Assembly: GCF_000738775.1 (NCBI RefSeq)
Contig: NZ_JPOC01000028.1
Location: forward strand, 62,001-126,000
From: Prescottella defluvii
GTDB lineage: Bacteria > Actinomycetota > Actinomycetes > Mycobacteriales > Mycobacteriaceae
Length of the DNA: 64,000 nucleotides
Direction: 5' to 3'
A model generated the notes under the pieces. It had not been told where the DNA came from, ran no database searches, and worked only from the letters and a program-made list of their open reading frames with translations. Shown piece by piece: positions 51,292 through 60,305 of this stretch; within the stretch, counting starts at the first letter, position 1; each line of letters begins with the position of its first letter. Position numbers and translations under genes: made by a program.

Positions 51292-52131
51292 TCACCGGTC
51301 CTGCACGGTCGCGCGCGTACCGACGGGGTTCGGCACGACGAAATTCCGGGGATCCAGCGGCTCCGGGCCGGCGGTCAGGAACGGCCGGACCAGGTCGAGC
51401 GGCAACGGGAAGACGACGGTGGAGTTGTTCTCCCCGCCCATCTCGCCGAGGGTCTGCAGGTAGCGCAGTTGCAGGGTGGTCGGGTTGCGGCTGATGACGT
51501 CGGCGGCATCGGCGAGTTTCGTGGACGCCTGGAACTCGGCCTCCGCGTTGATGATCTTGGCACGCCGTTCGCGTTCGGCCTCGGCCTGCCGCGCGATGGC
51601 CCGCTGCATGTCCCGCGGGATCTCGACGTCCTTGATCTCTACGGTGGTGACCTTCACGCCCCACGGTTCGGTCTGCTGGTCGATCACCTTCTGCAGGTCC
51701 TCGTTGAGCCGCTCCCGCTCCGCGAGCAGGGCGTCCAGTTCGGCCTTGCCGAGGATCGACCGCAGTGTCGTCTGCGCGATCTGCGACGTCGCCGCGTAGT
51801 AGTCCTCGACCCCGACGATCGCGCGGTCCGCGTCCACCACCCGGAAGTACGCGACGGCGGTGACCTTGACCGGCACGTTGTCGCGGGTGATCACCTCCTG
51901 CATCGGCACGTTCAACGTGACCGTCCGCAGGCTCACCCGCACCATGCGGTCCACCGCGGGAATCAGCAGCACGAGGCCGGGACCGCGCAGTTCGACGAGC
52001 CGGCCGAGCCGGAACAGCACGCCCCGCTCGTACTCGCGCAGCACCCGAACGGCCGCCGATGCCACGATGACGGCGAGCAGGGCGACGACGATGGCGGCAA
52101 GGGCAATGGTCATCAACATGGCAACTCCCAC
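51292..52131 (-). CDS. Slipin/stomatin-family SPFH protein
   Basis: 279 aa. One N-terminal transmembrane helix ([20 protein letters not shown]), then the SPFH domain ([80 protein letters not shown]) and a helical, charged coiled-coil ([20 protein letters not shown]). Scaffolds membrane microdomains. It overlaps the upstream NfeD-like gene by 19 bp, the usual NfeD-stomatin partnership. Confidence 0.93.
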   Translation of the reverse strand: MGVAMLMTIALAAIVVALLAVIVASAAVRVLREYERGVLFRLGRLVELRGPGLVLLIPAVDRMVRVSLRTVTLNVPMQEVITRDNVPVKVTAVAYFRVVDADRAIVGVEDYYAATSQIAQTTLRSILGKAELDALLAERERLNEDLQKVIDQQTEPWGVKVTTVEIKDVEIPRDMQRAIARQAEAERERRAKIINAEAEFQASTKLADAADVISRNPTTLQLRYLQTLGEMGGENNSTVVFPLPLDLVRPFLTAGPEPLDPRNFVVPNPVGTRATVQDR

Positions 52132-52580
52132 GGTTCACGGCGCCGCACACTCAGGGTGAGTCCACGGACCTGTTCGACGACGACGGGCTCCCCCGCCCGC
52201 GGCGTGTCGGTGTAGCCGAACTCCATTCTGGCGCTCCACAGTCCACCGTCGGCCTCGACCTGACCGTGGTCGCCGTCCCAGCTGCGGACGGTGGCCTCCG
52301 ACCCGATCATCGACGCCGCCCCGGTGCGCACTGGTTCACGTCGAGCCCGCAGGACCTTCCGGCCGGTCACCACGGCCACCCCGAATCCGGCGACGGCCAC
52401 CCCGGCCGCAGCGGGGACCGCGATCTCCATGCCCAGCCCACCGGAGGTGAACAGCAGCCACACCCCCGCCGCGGAGAGCACCGTGCCCGCGACACCGAGC
52501 ACACCGAACGTCGGGACGTGCGCCTCGATCACGATCAGCGCCGCGCCCAGTACCAGCGCCAACACACCCAATGCGGTCAT
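52113..52580 (-). CDS. NfeD-like membrane protein with OB-fold
   Basis: 155 aa from ATG 52580 (AGGTGAG upstream; GTG 52586 is possible). Three hydrophobic helices ([53 protein letters not shown]) then the cytosolic OB-fold region ([20 protein letters not shown]). Short NfeD-type without the ClpP-like protease part. Forms an operon with the slipin; the family is thought to act in membrane-domain quality control. Confidence 0.86.
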   Translation of the reverse strand: MTALGVLALVLGAALIVIEAHVPTFGVLGVAGTVLSAAGVWLLFTSGGLGMEIAVPAAAGVAVAGFGVAVVTGRKVLRARREPVRTGAASMIGSEATVRSWDGDHGQVEADGGLWSARMEFGYTDTPRAGEPVVVEQVRGLTLSVRRREPWELPC

Positions 52581-52722
52581 CTGCACTCACCTGCGGCGAG
52601 GGCCCGGTCGCCTCGCGTAGCCATCCGCGATCGAGCCCTCGCTGTCAACGGTATGCCCGGTTTCTCCGCTCTGCCACCGTGTCGTGCGCCGCCCCGCGGG
52701 TGGTTGGTGCGATCATCGCGGC

Positions 52723-53487
52723 ATGCATCTGCTTGACGAGGGGTTCGAGCCGCCGGAGGCGTGTGTGCAGTGGTGTGGCGCCCGCGCCTATCCGCTCCAT
52801 GTGCTGGATGACGGCGTCCACGTCGACCTCAACTGGTGGAATCACCATCTCCGCGAGAGCAAGCACGAGATCGTGCTCCACGGACGCGATCTGGACGGCC
52901 GGGTGGTCGACCGCGGGACCGCGATCGTGCAGCGCAACGACCTCCGGCTCGACAGTGAACTGTTCGACGCCGACCACGACGGACTGGGTCTGCTGTTCCT
53001 GTGCGCGGCGTGGCGCAGCGCCCACCGCGGCCGCCGTGCCACCCGGCGGCTGCCGGACGTGTTCGACCCCTACACCGCGAAGGATCCCCTCCGGAAGATC
53101 AAGCTGATCCTCGACCACTGCGCCACCTCGCGGACGCTGCCGCCCGCGTCGAGCAGCAACTGGTCCGGCTGGCCCGACACCCCCGGGGTGGGTGTGTCCC
53201 TCATGTCGGTCTACCTGTGGGCGGTCGGTGTGACGCGAGAGGGCATCCGCGCGCAGTTGATCGACCAGCACGGCGTCTCGACGCTGATCCACGAGGGCTG
53301 GCTCGAGGAGCCGTCGGTCAGTGGCTTCACGCTCCGTCGCTACGACCGCTACCAGGAGTTGCTGCGCACGTGGTCGATCCAGGCCCGGACCCACCCGGAG
53401 CTGATCGAGATGTGGCTGGTCCAGCGCTGGAACGCCCGAGTGCAGGAGGCCCGCAGCGGCGCCCGGGCCGAGCCGACGCTGTTCTGA
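52723..53487 (+). CDS. Hypothetical protein
   Basis: 254 aa from ATG 52723; the longer frame upstream has no ribosome-binding site and atypical composition. Sequence is well-formed coding (HVDLNWWNHHLRESKHEIVL; WSGWPDTPGVGVSLMSVYL; EGWLEEPSVSGFTLRRYDRY). No family, signal peptide or transmembrane helix recognised. Alone between divergent NfeD and the SIMPL gene. Confidence 0.7.
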   Translation: MHLLDEGFEPPEACVQWCGARAYPLHVLDDGVHVDLNWWNHHLRESKHEIVLHGRDLDGRVVDRGTAIVQRNDLRLDSELFDADHDGLGLLFLCAAWRSAHRGRRATRRLPDVFDPYTAKDPLRKIKLILDHCATSRTLPPASSSNWSGWPDTPGVGVSLMSVYLWAVGVTREGIRAQLIDQHGVSTLIHEGWLEEPSVSGFTLRRYDRYQELLRTWSIQARTHPELIEMWLVQRWNARVQEARSGARAEPTLF

Positions 53488-53537
53488 GCCGACCCGTTCC
53501 GTACTGACCTGTCGGTGTTCTCGGGGACACTGGGCTC

Positions 53538-54221
53538 ATGCCGACCAACCCCGTCACGATCACCGTCACCGGACACGCCGAACGCTCGATCGCACCCAAT
53601 CGGTGTGTGGTGCACCTGAACATCGAGTTCGACGCCACCACCCGCGCCGAGGCCGCCGACGCCACGACCGCGTCCGCCGCGGCACTCACCGACCTGGTGC
53701 GCGCGCTCGAGCAGGATGCGGCACGGCCGCTCCGCCGGTGGTCCCTCGACCAGGTGCAGCACTCGCGTTACCGCCCGTACCACCCGCAGGGCAAGAAGCT
53801 GCCGTGGAACTACCGGTCGACGGTCACCGCCGCCGTGACGTTCCGCGATCTCGACGCCGTCGCGGCATTCGTCGATCGGGCAGCGGCAATCGACGGCGCC
53901 AACATCACGAACCTCGCATGGACCCTCACCCGCACGGCCCACGCGAAGGCGATCGCGCGAGTCCGGGACCTCGCGGTCCGCGACGCTCTCGCGAAGGCGA
54001 AGGGTTACACGCGGAGCCTGGGCTGCAAGCGCATCGAGGCCGTCGCCGTGGCCGACCCGGGCATGCTCAACGCCGGCGGGCGCCCCGACTTCGGCCAACC
54101 GGCCGTGCGGATGATGGCGGCCTCGGCCCCGGCCCAGGACACCGAACGATCCGTGATGGAACTCAAGCCCGAGAAGCTGCGGATCACCGCCGACGTCGAG
54201 GCGCGATTCGAGGCGTCCTGA
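53538..54221 (+). CDS. SIMPL-domain (DUF541) protein
   Basis: 227 aa. Begins TITVTGHAERSIAPNRCVVHLNIE, the typical first strand of the DUF541/SIMPL domain, and contains YRSTVTAAVTFRDLDAVAAF plus ARVRDLAVRDALAKAKGYTR. Unlike most bacterial members it has no signal peptide, so it is probably cytoplasmic. Function of the family is unclear (oxidative stress, interaction with envelope proteins in others). 50 bp after the hypothetical gene. Confidence 0.85.
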   Translation: MPTNPVTITVTGHAERSIAPNRCVVHLNIEFDATTRAEAADATTASAAALTDLVRALEQDAARPLRRWSLDQVQHSRYRPYHPQGKKLPWNYRSTVTAAVTFRDLDAVAAFVDRAAAIDGANITNLAWTLTRTAHAKAIARVRDLAVRDALAKAKGYTRSLGCKRIEAVAVADPGMLNAGGRPDFGQPAVRMMAASAPAQDTERSVMELKPEKLRITADVEARFEAS

Positions 54222-54257
54222 CGGACCACCCGATCGTGGCGGGCGTGCATCTCGGCG

Positions 54258-55085
54258 TCAGTCGGTCCGACCCCAGAAGCCGACGAGCACGTCGGTCAGT
54301 TCCTCGGGCTTCTCCTCGTTCGGTGTGTGGCCGGCTCCCGCGATGATCTCGAACTTCACACCGAGTCGGGCGGCGGCGTCGGCCTGGACCTCGAGTGGAA
54401 TGACGTCTTCCTCACCTGCGACGACGAGGATCGGCAGCCCCGTCGCCGCCAGTTCGTCGACGCGGTCCGGCTCGGCGCTCATGGTGCGGGCGATGCCGGC
54501 GATGTTCGCGGTCTTGGTGGCCAGGATGCGGCCCCGCAGGAATTCTTTGACCGGTGCCGGGAAGATCTCCTGCAGGTCGCCGAACATGGCCTGCCACAGG
54601 GCCTCGTTGCCGCCTTCCTCCAGCAGTGCCGGGATCTGGTCCATGTCCACGGAGGTGCCCACGTTCTGGCCGCTCGGCGGGGAGTCGAGGATCACGTAGT
54701 CGAGGAAGCGCGCCGGATCGTTCAGCACGGCAGCCCGGGTGACGAGACCCCCGAAGCTGTGGCCGAGGAGGTGGACCTTCTCGTCGGGCGCGGCCTCGTC
54801 GAGTACCTCGGCGAGGTCCCGGGCGAACTTGGTGATCGTGTACTCGCCGACGGCGTCCGGACCGTCGGGGCCGTCCGAGTCGTACTGGCCGAGTTGCGAG
54901 TACGAGATCAGGCGGTAGCCGGCGGCGGTGACGAACGGCGCCATCGGGAGGAAGTCCTCACGGGAGCCGGTGAATCCGGGAACCATGAGCACGGTGCCCT
55001 TGACTGCCGTGCCGGATTCGGGCGTCGCTTCGAAGAAGGACAGCTCGCCGCGCGAGATCGTGATGCGGGACAGGGTGACGGTCAT
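54258..55085 (-). CDS. Alpha/beta hydrolase
   Basis: 275 aa. Oxyanion region MVPGFTGSREDFLPMA; nucleophile GHSFGGLV; acid in VVAGEEDVIPLEVQADA; catalytic His in GAGHTPNEEKPEEL. No signal peptide. Specificity unknown (esterase or lipase type). It is transcribed away from the TetR gene in the same direction as the GH3 gene 36 bp upstream, so the two probably share a promoter. Confidence 0.9.
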   Translation of the reverse strand: MTVTLSRITISRGELSFFEATPESGTAVKGTVLMVPGFTGSREDFLPMAPFVTAAGYRLISYSQLGQYDSDGPDGPDAVGEYTITKFARDLAEVLDEAAPDEKVHLLGHSFGGLVTRAAVLNDPARFLDYVILDSPPSGQNVGTSVDMDQIPALLEEGGNEALWQAMFGDLQEIFPAPVKEFLRGRILATKTANIAGIARTMSAEPDRVDELAATGLPILVVAGEEDVIPLEVQADAAARLGVKFEIIAGAGHTPNEEKPEELTDVLVGFWGRTD

Positions 55086-55121
55086 GGTGCATTCTCCTCG
55101 TTCGGGTTCACAGGGTCGGGT

Positions 55122-57602
55122 TCACCGGGCGCGGTTCGCGGGCTCTCCAGCCGAGTCCTTCAGTTCGATCTCGGCCGTCAGCCGACGGTCGGTGGCCGAG
55201 CGCGCCGCGATCAGCGTCCGCGGGCCACCGACGATCCGCCACTCCTGCGCCGCCTCGTCCCAGCGAGCCAACGTCCTGCGGTCCACGGTGATTCGTGCGA
55301 TCGCGCTCTCCCCCGCGTCGGCGGTCACCGACGCGAAACCGATGAGCCGCAGCGGGTCGTTCCCGGCGGCACCCTCGCCGCCGAGGTAGAGCTGGACGAC
55401 CTCGCGGCCGGCGCGCTCCCCGGTGTTGCGGACCGACACTTCTACCGTCACCGCGCCCGATTCGGTCTCCGCGGCAGCGATGTCCTCGTACTCCCAGGTG
55501 CTGTAGCCGAGACCGTGCCCGAACGAATAGGCCGGGACGATCGACGCCTTCTCGTACGCGCGGTACCCGAACGTCGACCCCTCGGCGTAGTCGATGACGC
55601 CGTCGACGGGCCGGGTCGACAAGACCGGTGAGTCGGCACCGACGGCGGGGAACGTCGTGGGCAGTCGGCCGCCCGGCTCGACGACGCCGGTGAGCGCGTC
55701 GGCGATCGCATCACCGCCCTCCTGGCCCGGCAGCCACGCCCACAGCACCGCCGCGACCTCGTCGCGCCACGGCATCTCGACCGGCGCACCGGCGTTGACG
55801 ACGACGACGGTCTTCGGATTCACCGCTGCCACGGCCGACACCAGTTCGTCCTGGCGACCCGGAAGCGCGAGGTCGGCACGGTCGAATCCCTCGCTCTCCA
55901 CCTCGTCCGTGGTGCCGACGAACACCAGCGCCACGTCGGCGTTCCGCGCGGCCTCGACGGCGGCGGCGAACGCGTCGTCTGCGGGCGGGCGCGGTGCCTC
56001 GTGGTTGAGGCCGAACATCACCATCGGGAAATCCGGTGCGACCATCCGCATCTCGACGCCGACCGCCCCCGCAGCGAGCTCCGCCGCGACGCGATACTCC
56101 GGCGGCTTGACGAGGTTCTCAATCAGGTCGGCGTCGGCGCCGGCGAGCGTGATCTCGTGCTCGGCCGTGCCGATCTGCAGGGAGTACTTCCCGGCGCCGG
56201 ACACCGAGAACTGGTGGGTTCCGGCCCGATCGACGGTCAGGTCGGTCCGCATCCGAATCTCGGCGGTGCCGGGCGGCACACTGCCCATGAACACCAGACG
56301 CGATGCGAGCCGGTGCTCGGTGCCGAGAACGGCACCGTCGGCCGCGACGAAGTCGACGCGGAAACCGGGCTCCCCGGTCTCCGGGTCGCGGGCGTCCTCC
56401 ACCGACACGGCCGGGAGGATGCGCTGCGTCGACACGCCTTCCTGATGCTCGATCTCGACCGAGGCGCCGAAGGCCTCGCGCAGACCGTCCAACGGGCTGA
56501 CGACATGTTCGGGGTTGACGTGCGCGGAGCCGCCACCCTGAGCGGTCAGCACCGCAGCGTTCGGGCCGAGGACGGCGATGCGCTTCAGCGACGCCGGCAC
56601 CAGCGGCAGGACGCCGCCGTCGTTGCGCAACACGACCATGGCGCGTGCGGTGATGTCGCGCAGCTGGTCGCGGGCGTCGGCCGGCGTCGTGGACGGCGCG
56701 GGCCCGTCGAATCCGTCCAGGTGGCCGGTGCGGGCGGCGAGCCGGAGCACGCGGAGCACCTTGTCGTCGACGATGCTCTCGGCGACCTCACCCGCGCGGA
56801 CCGCGGCCACCAGCGCCTCGTTCCACGGGCTCTGCGGTCCGGGCATCGCGACGTCGAGGCCCGCATTCGCGGACGCGGCCGTCGAGCGGGTGGCGAACCA
56901 GTCGGACACGACCACCCCGTCGAACCCCAGCTCGTCCTTGAGGACCTCGGTGAGCAGGCGCCGGTTGTCGGTCAGGCTCGCGCCGTTGACCGAGTTGTAG
57001 GAGGCCATCACGGACCAGGATCCGGCACGGATCCCCGCCTCGAAGGGGACCAGGTAGACCTCACGCAGAGCCTTCTCCGAGATCCGGGCGTCGTAGGTCA
57101 TGCGGTCGGTCTCGGACTCGTTGCCGATGTAGTGCTTGATCGTCACGGCGACGCCGTTGGCCTGAACGCCGGAGACGAAGCCTTCCACGGTGGCGGCGGT
57201 CAGCAGCGGATCCTCGGAGTAGCACTCGAAGTGCCGGCCGCCGAGGGGCGAGCGGTGAAGGTTGATGTTCGGGGCGAGCAACCATGCGATGCCCTTGTCC
57301 CGGGCTTGGGCGCCCATGAGGTCTCCCGCCCGCCGGACCTGTTCGGGGTCCCAGGTCGCGGACAGCGCCGAGGGGTTCGGGAACAGGAGGCTGGTGTCGC
57401 GCTCGTCCCAGCTCGTGCCCCGGACCCCGTTGGGCCCGTCCGAGAGAAGCACCTTCCGCAGGCCGATCTTCTCGATCTCGTGGAGCGACCAGAAGTCCGC
57501 TCCGGTGAGCACGCCGACCTTCTCCTCCAGCGTCAGTTCCGCGAGGAGGCGTGCAAGCCTCTCCTCGTCGACCGCAGCAGCATCGTCTCGGGGCTTGTCC
57601 AC
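55122..57602 (-). CDS. Glycoside hydrolase family 3 beta-glucosidase
   Basis: 826 aa. GH3 N-terminal barrel: LLSDGPNGVRGTSWDERDTS, TIKHYIGNESETDRM, and the catalytic Asp in VVVSDWFATRST (about residue 230). Middle: RIAVLGPNAAVLTAQGGGSA, a PA14-like insertion (about 400-530), then VALVFVGTTDEVESEGFDRA, and a C-terminal fibronectin-III-like domain (TVEVSVRNTGERAGREVVQL). No signal peptide: intracellular beta-glucosidase or related activity. I placed the start at GTG 57602, 8 nt after AGGAG; GTG 57611 abuts that site. Divergent TetR at 57733. Confidence 0.92.
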   Translation of the reverse strand: MDKPRDDAAAVDEERLARLLAELTLEEKVGVLTGADFWSLHEIEKIGLRKVLLSDGPNGVRGTSWDERDTSLLFPNPSALSATWDPEQVRRAGDLMGAQARDKGIAWLLAPNINLHRSPLGGRHFECYSEDPLLTAATVEGFVSGVQANGVAVTIKHYIGNESETDRMTYDARISEKALREVYLVPFEAGIRAGSWSVMASYNSVNGASLTDNRRLLTEVLKDELGFDGVVVSDWFATRSTAASANAGLDVAMPGPQSPWNEALVAAVRAGEVAESIVDDKVLRVLRLAARTGHLDGFDGPAPSTTPADARDQLRDITARAMVVLRNDGGVLPLVPASLKRIAVLGPNAAVLTAQGGGSAHVNPEHVVSPLDGLREAFGASVEIEHQEGVSTQRILPAVSVEDARDPETGEPGFRVDFVAADGAVLGTEHRLASRLVFMGSVPPGTAEIRMRTDLTVDRAGTHQFSVSGAGKYSLQIGTAEHEITLAGADADLIENLVKPPEYRVAAELAAGAVGVEMRMVAPDFPMVMFGLNHEAPRPPADDAFAAAVEAARNADVALVFVGTTDEVESEGFDRADLALPGRQDELVSAVAAVNPKTVVVVNAGAPVEMPWRDEVAAVLWAWLPGQEGGDAIADALTGVVEPGGRLPTTFPAVGADSPVLSTRPVDGVIDYAEGSTFGYRAYEKASIVPAYSFGHGLGYSTWEYEDIAAAETESGAVTVEVSVRNTGERAGREVVQLYLGGEGAAGNDPLRLIGFASVTADAGESAIARITVDRRTLARWDEAAQEWRIVGGPRTLIAARSATDRRLTAEIELKDSAGEPANRAR

Positions 57603-57732
57603 AACCAACACTCCTTCGCACCGTCACGGCGACCGGGCGTGTTCGGCCGCCGCCATCGAGGCTAACCCCGAATACCTAGTGGTGACTCGGTTTGTTATCT
57701 CGCCGTTATAGAAGGACTCCTACAGTGAGACG

Positions 57733-58389
57733 GTGACCACCCGCGACAAGGGCAAAGATGCGGCCGTTCGTCCCCCACGAGGCGGCAGCTACGCGGTCGG
57801 GCGGGCCCGACGCACCTTGATCCTGCAGATCGCCATGGAGGAGTTCGCCGAGAACGGCTACCGAGGCACCTCGCTCGCCCGGATCGCCGAGCGTGCCGAA
57901 CTCTCCCAACCCGGCCTGCTGCACCACTTCCGCACCAAGGAAGAACTGCTGGCCGCGACGCTCGACCTACGCGACGAGATGGACGCCGCGCGCTTCACCG
58001 ACGCGGACGGACGGCCACTGACCGGCGTCGCCGCGATGACGGCCCTCCTCGACCTGGTCGAGCGCAATCAACGTCTTCCCGGACTCGTCCAACTCTTCAC
58101 GGTCCTCAGCGCGGAGTCCGTCACCGCTGACCATCCCGCGCACAGCTGGGCCTGCAACCGCTACCGACGCATCCGGGGGTTCATCGCGGACGCCATCCGC
58201 GCCGGGATCACAGCCGGCGAGTTCCTGGACGGCGTCGATCCCGAAGCACATGCGTTCCGGCTGGTCGCCGTCATGGACGGCCTGCAGCAGCAGTGGCTGC
58301 TGGACCCCGAGGCCGTCGACATGGCGACGGTGTTCGGGGCCTATCTGCGGGAGATGCTGGACACGATCGGGACCCCTCCGGCCGCCTAG
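57733..58389 (+). CDS. TetR-family regulator
   Basis: 218 aa from GTG 57733. The HTH (ILQIAMEEFAENGYRGTSLA, then RIAERAELSQPGLLHHFRTK, LLAATL) is classic TetR; the ligand domain has helices with YRRIRGFIADAIRAGI and RLVAVMDGLQQQWLLDP. Divergent from the GH3-hydrolase genes across 130 bp, so it probably controls them, perhaps sensing a sugar-derived ligand. The divergent region contains a possible -10 (TTGTTATCT). Confidence 0.9.
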   Translation: MTTRDKGKDAAVRPPRGGSYAVGRARRTLILQIAMEEFAENGYRGTSLARIAERAELSQPGLLHHFRTKEELLAATLDLRDEMDAARFTDADGRPLTGVAAMTALLDLVERNQRLPGLVQLFTVLSAESVTADHPAHSWACNRYRRIRGFIADAIRAGITAGEFLDGVDPEAHAFRLVAVMDGLQQQWLLDPEAVDMATVFGAYLREMLDTIGTPPAA

Positions 58390-58448
58390 CGCACGCCAGC
58401 CGACCCGCTTCGCCGGACCGGATCCACCCCCCCTCCGAGGACCACCCC

Positions 58449-60305
58449 TCAGCCCAGCCGCAGCCCGCTCGCCCGCAGGACCCGCCGCCCCACAGCGGCG
58501 CGGACGGCCACTTCCGTCCCGACGATGCGCACGCGGGTGCGGGCGCGGGTGATGGCGGTGTAGAGCAACTCGCGGGTGAGCAGGGTCGAGTGCTCCTCCG
58601 GGAGAATCACCGAGACGGTGCCGTACTGGCTGCCCTGGCTGCGGTGGATCGTCATGGCGTAGACGGTCTGCACCGAGCCGAGATGACTCAGCCGCAGCAG
58701 GTACGGGTTCTCGCCGCGCGCGAATGCCGCCACCAGTTCACCGTCGTCGCCGGCGACGACGACGCCGGTGTCGCCGTTGTAGATCTGCATATCGTGGTCG
58801 TTCGCGGTCACCATCAGCGGCTGCCCCGCATACCAGCGCTCCGGATCCAGCCAGCTTCCCGTGGCCTCGCTGATCCAGGTCATCGCGTTGCGGGCCCACC
58901 ACGACGCCCCGAACGGGCCCTCCCGGTGGGCGCACAGCAGCCGGTGCTGCTCGGACGCCTTCACCGCGGCGGACGCCTCACCGGCCAGTGCGGCCGCCGT
59001 CACCGCTTCCGACGACGTCACCACGTCCGATCGCAGCTCCGACAGATCCCCGGAGTCGACGAACGACACTGCCGGGTCCCCGCTGCGGAGAATCTCCATC
59101 ACCCGGTCCTCGAGGCCGTCCCGCACGGCCGCGGCGAGGTCGGCGATCGCGCCGTCGAATCGCCTGCCCCTGCTGAGGCGAACGATGCCCTTGCACAACA
59201 AGTCTCGTTCGGCCCCGGACAGCGGCGCCTCGTTCGCGCCTCCCGACGCCGACAGGTCCGCGCCCACCACCCGCGCCAGCACTGGGTTCTCCGTCCCGGC
59301 CACCGGGCGCGCCACCAGGTCGGCGAGCACCGCGCCGGCGTCGACCGACGTCAACTGGTCCGGGTCGCCGACCAGCACCAACCGCGCGGACGGCCGGACG
59401 GCCTCGAGCAGTCGGCACATCATGGTGAGCGACACCATCGACGTCTCGTCCACCACGATCACGTCGTAGGGCAGGTGGTTGGTCTCGTTGTGCCGGAACC
59501 TGCTGGTCCCCCGCTGCCAGCCGAGCATCCGGTGCAGGGTCATCGCCGACAGTTCGGCCTGCAATCCGACGGCCCCGACCTGCTCGCTCACCGACTCCTG
59601 CAGTCGCGCCGCGGCCTTCCCGGTGGGGGCCGCCAGCCCGATCCGCAGACCGGGTTGCTGCCGCTCGAGCAGCGCGAGGACCCGCGCGACGGTGTGGGTC
59701 TTACCGGTGCCGGGGCCGCCGGCGATCACCGACGTCCAGTGCGTGGCCGCGACGGCCGCCGCGATGCGCTGCCGATCCGGCGGCGACGACGGCCGTGACT
59801 GGTCGTCCTTCTCGCGGAACAACTCGTCCAGCCCGGCACGCAGCACGTCCTCGTCGACCGGCGGATAGCCGTCGGCGCGTTCGTCGAGGATGCGCCGCAC
59901 CGTCTGTTCCTGCCGGAAGTACCGCTCCAGGTACAGCAGATCGCCGTCCGGATGTTCGACGAGCCGCAACGGGCGCAGTGGCCCCGCGCCCCCGCCGATC
60001 ACCAGCGGACTCGACCGCAGGCCCTCGGCCACCGCCGCGTCGTCGGGCCACGGCAGCGTCGCCGGGTCGACCTCGAACTTCTCATCGACGGTCACGTCGC
60101 GAATCCGGCCGAGGTCCAGGCACACCGAACCCGATCTCACGGCTCGCACCGCGAGCGCGGTCGCCAGGTGCACCGGCTCGCTGGTCTCCCCACCGAGTGC
60201 CGCCAGCCTCAGCGCGACATGCACGTCGGCGGCCTCGAGCACCCCGTTCTCGTTGAACTCGCGCAGCACCCCCTTGCCGCGCTGCGCGACCCGTGCCTCG
60301 ATCAT
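58449..60305 (-). CDS. recD: Exodeoxyribonuclease V subunit RecD
   Basis: 618 aa. Motor motifs: VIAGGPGTGKTHTVARVL (near 195-211), IVVDETSMVSLTMM, LVGDPDQLTSVDAGAVLADL, and the C-terminal TIHRSQGSQYGTV and TAITRARTRV. A 5'-3' helicase of the RecBCD complex. Its ATG overlaps the recB stop (60302-60305). Downstream of recC and recB, as in M. tuberculosis (Rv0631c-Rv0629c). Confidence 0.95.
   Translation of the reverse strand: MIEARVAQRGKGVLREFNENGVLEAADVHVALRLAALGGETSEPVHLATALAVRAVRSGSVCLDLGRIRDVTVDEKFEVDPATLPWPDDAAVAEGLRSSPLVIGGGAGPLRPLRLVEHPDGDLLYLERYFRQEQTVRRILDERADGYPPVDEDVLRAGLDELFREKDDQSRPSSPPDRQRIAAAVAATHWTSVIAGGPGTGKTHTVARVLALLERQQPGLRIGLAAPTGKAAARLQESVSEQVGAVGLQAELSAMTLHRMLGWQRGTSRFRHNETNHLPYDVIVVDETSMVSLTMMCRLLEAVRPSARLVLVGDPDQLTSVDAGAVLADLVARPVAGTENPVLARVVGADLSASGGANEAPLSGAERDLLCKGIVRLSRGRRFDGAIADLAAAVRDGLEDRVMEILRSGDPAVSFVDSGDLSELRSDVVTSSEAVTAAALAGEASAAVKASEQHRLLCAHREGPFGASWWARNAMTWISEATGSWLDPERWYAGQPLMVTANDHDMQIYNGDTGVVVAGDDGELVAAFARGENPYLLRLSHLGSVQTVYAMTIHRSQGSQYGTVSVILPEEHSTLLTRELLYTAITRARTRVRIVGTEVAVRAAVGRRVLRASGLRLG

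Noticed and set aside
56001-57665. 554-aa plus-strand frame opposite the GH3 gene
   Set aside because: No ribosome-binding site or recognisable domain; the GH3 catalytic motifs are on the other strand.
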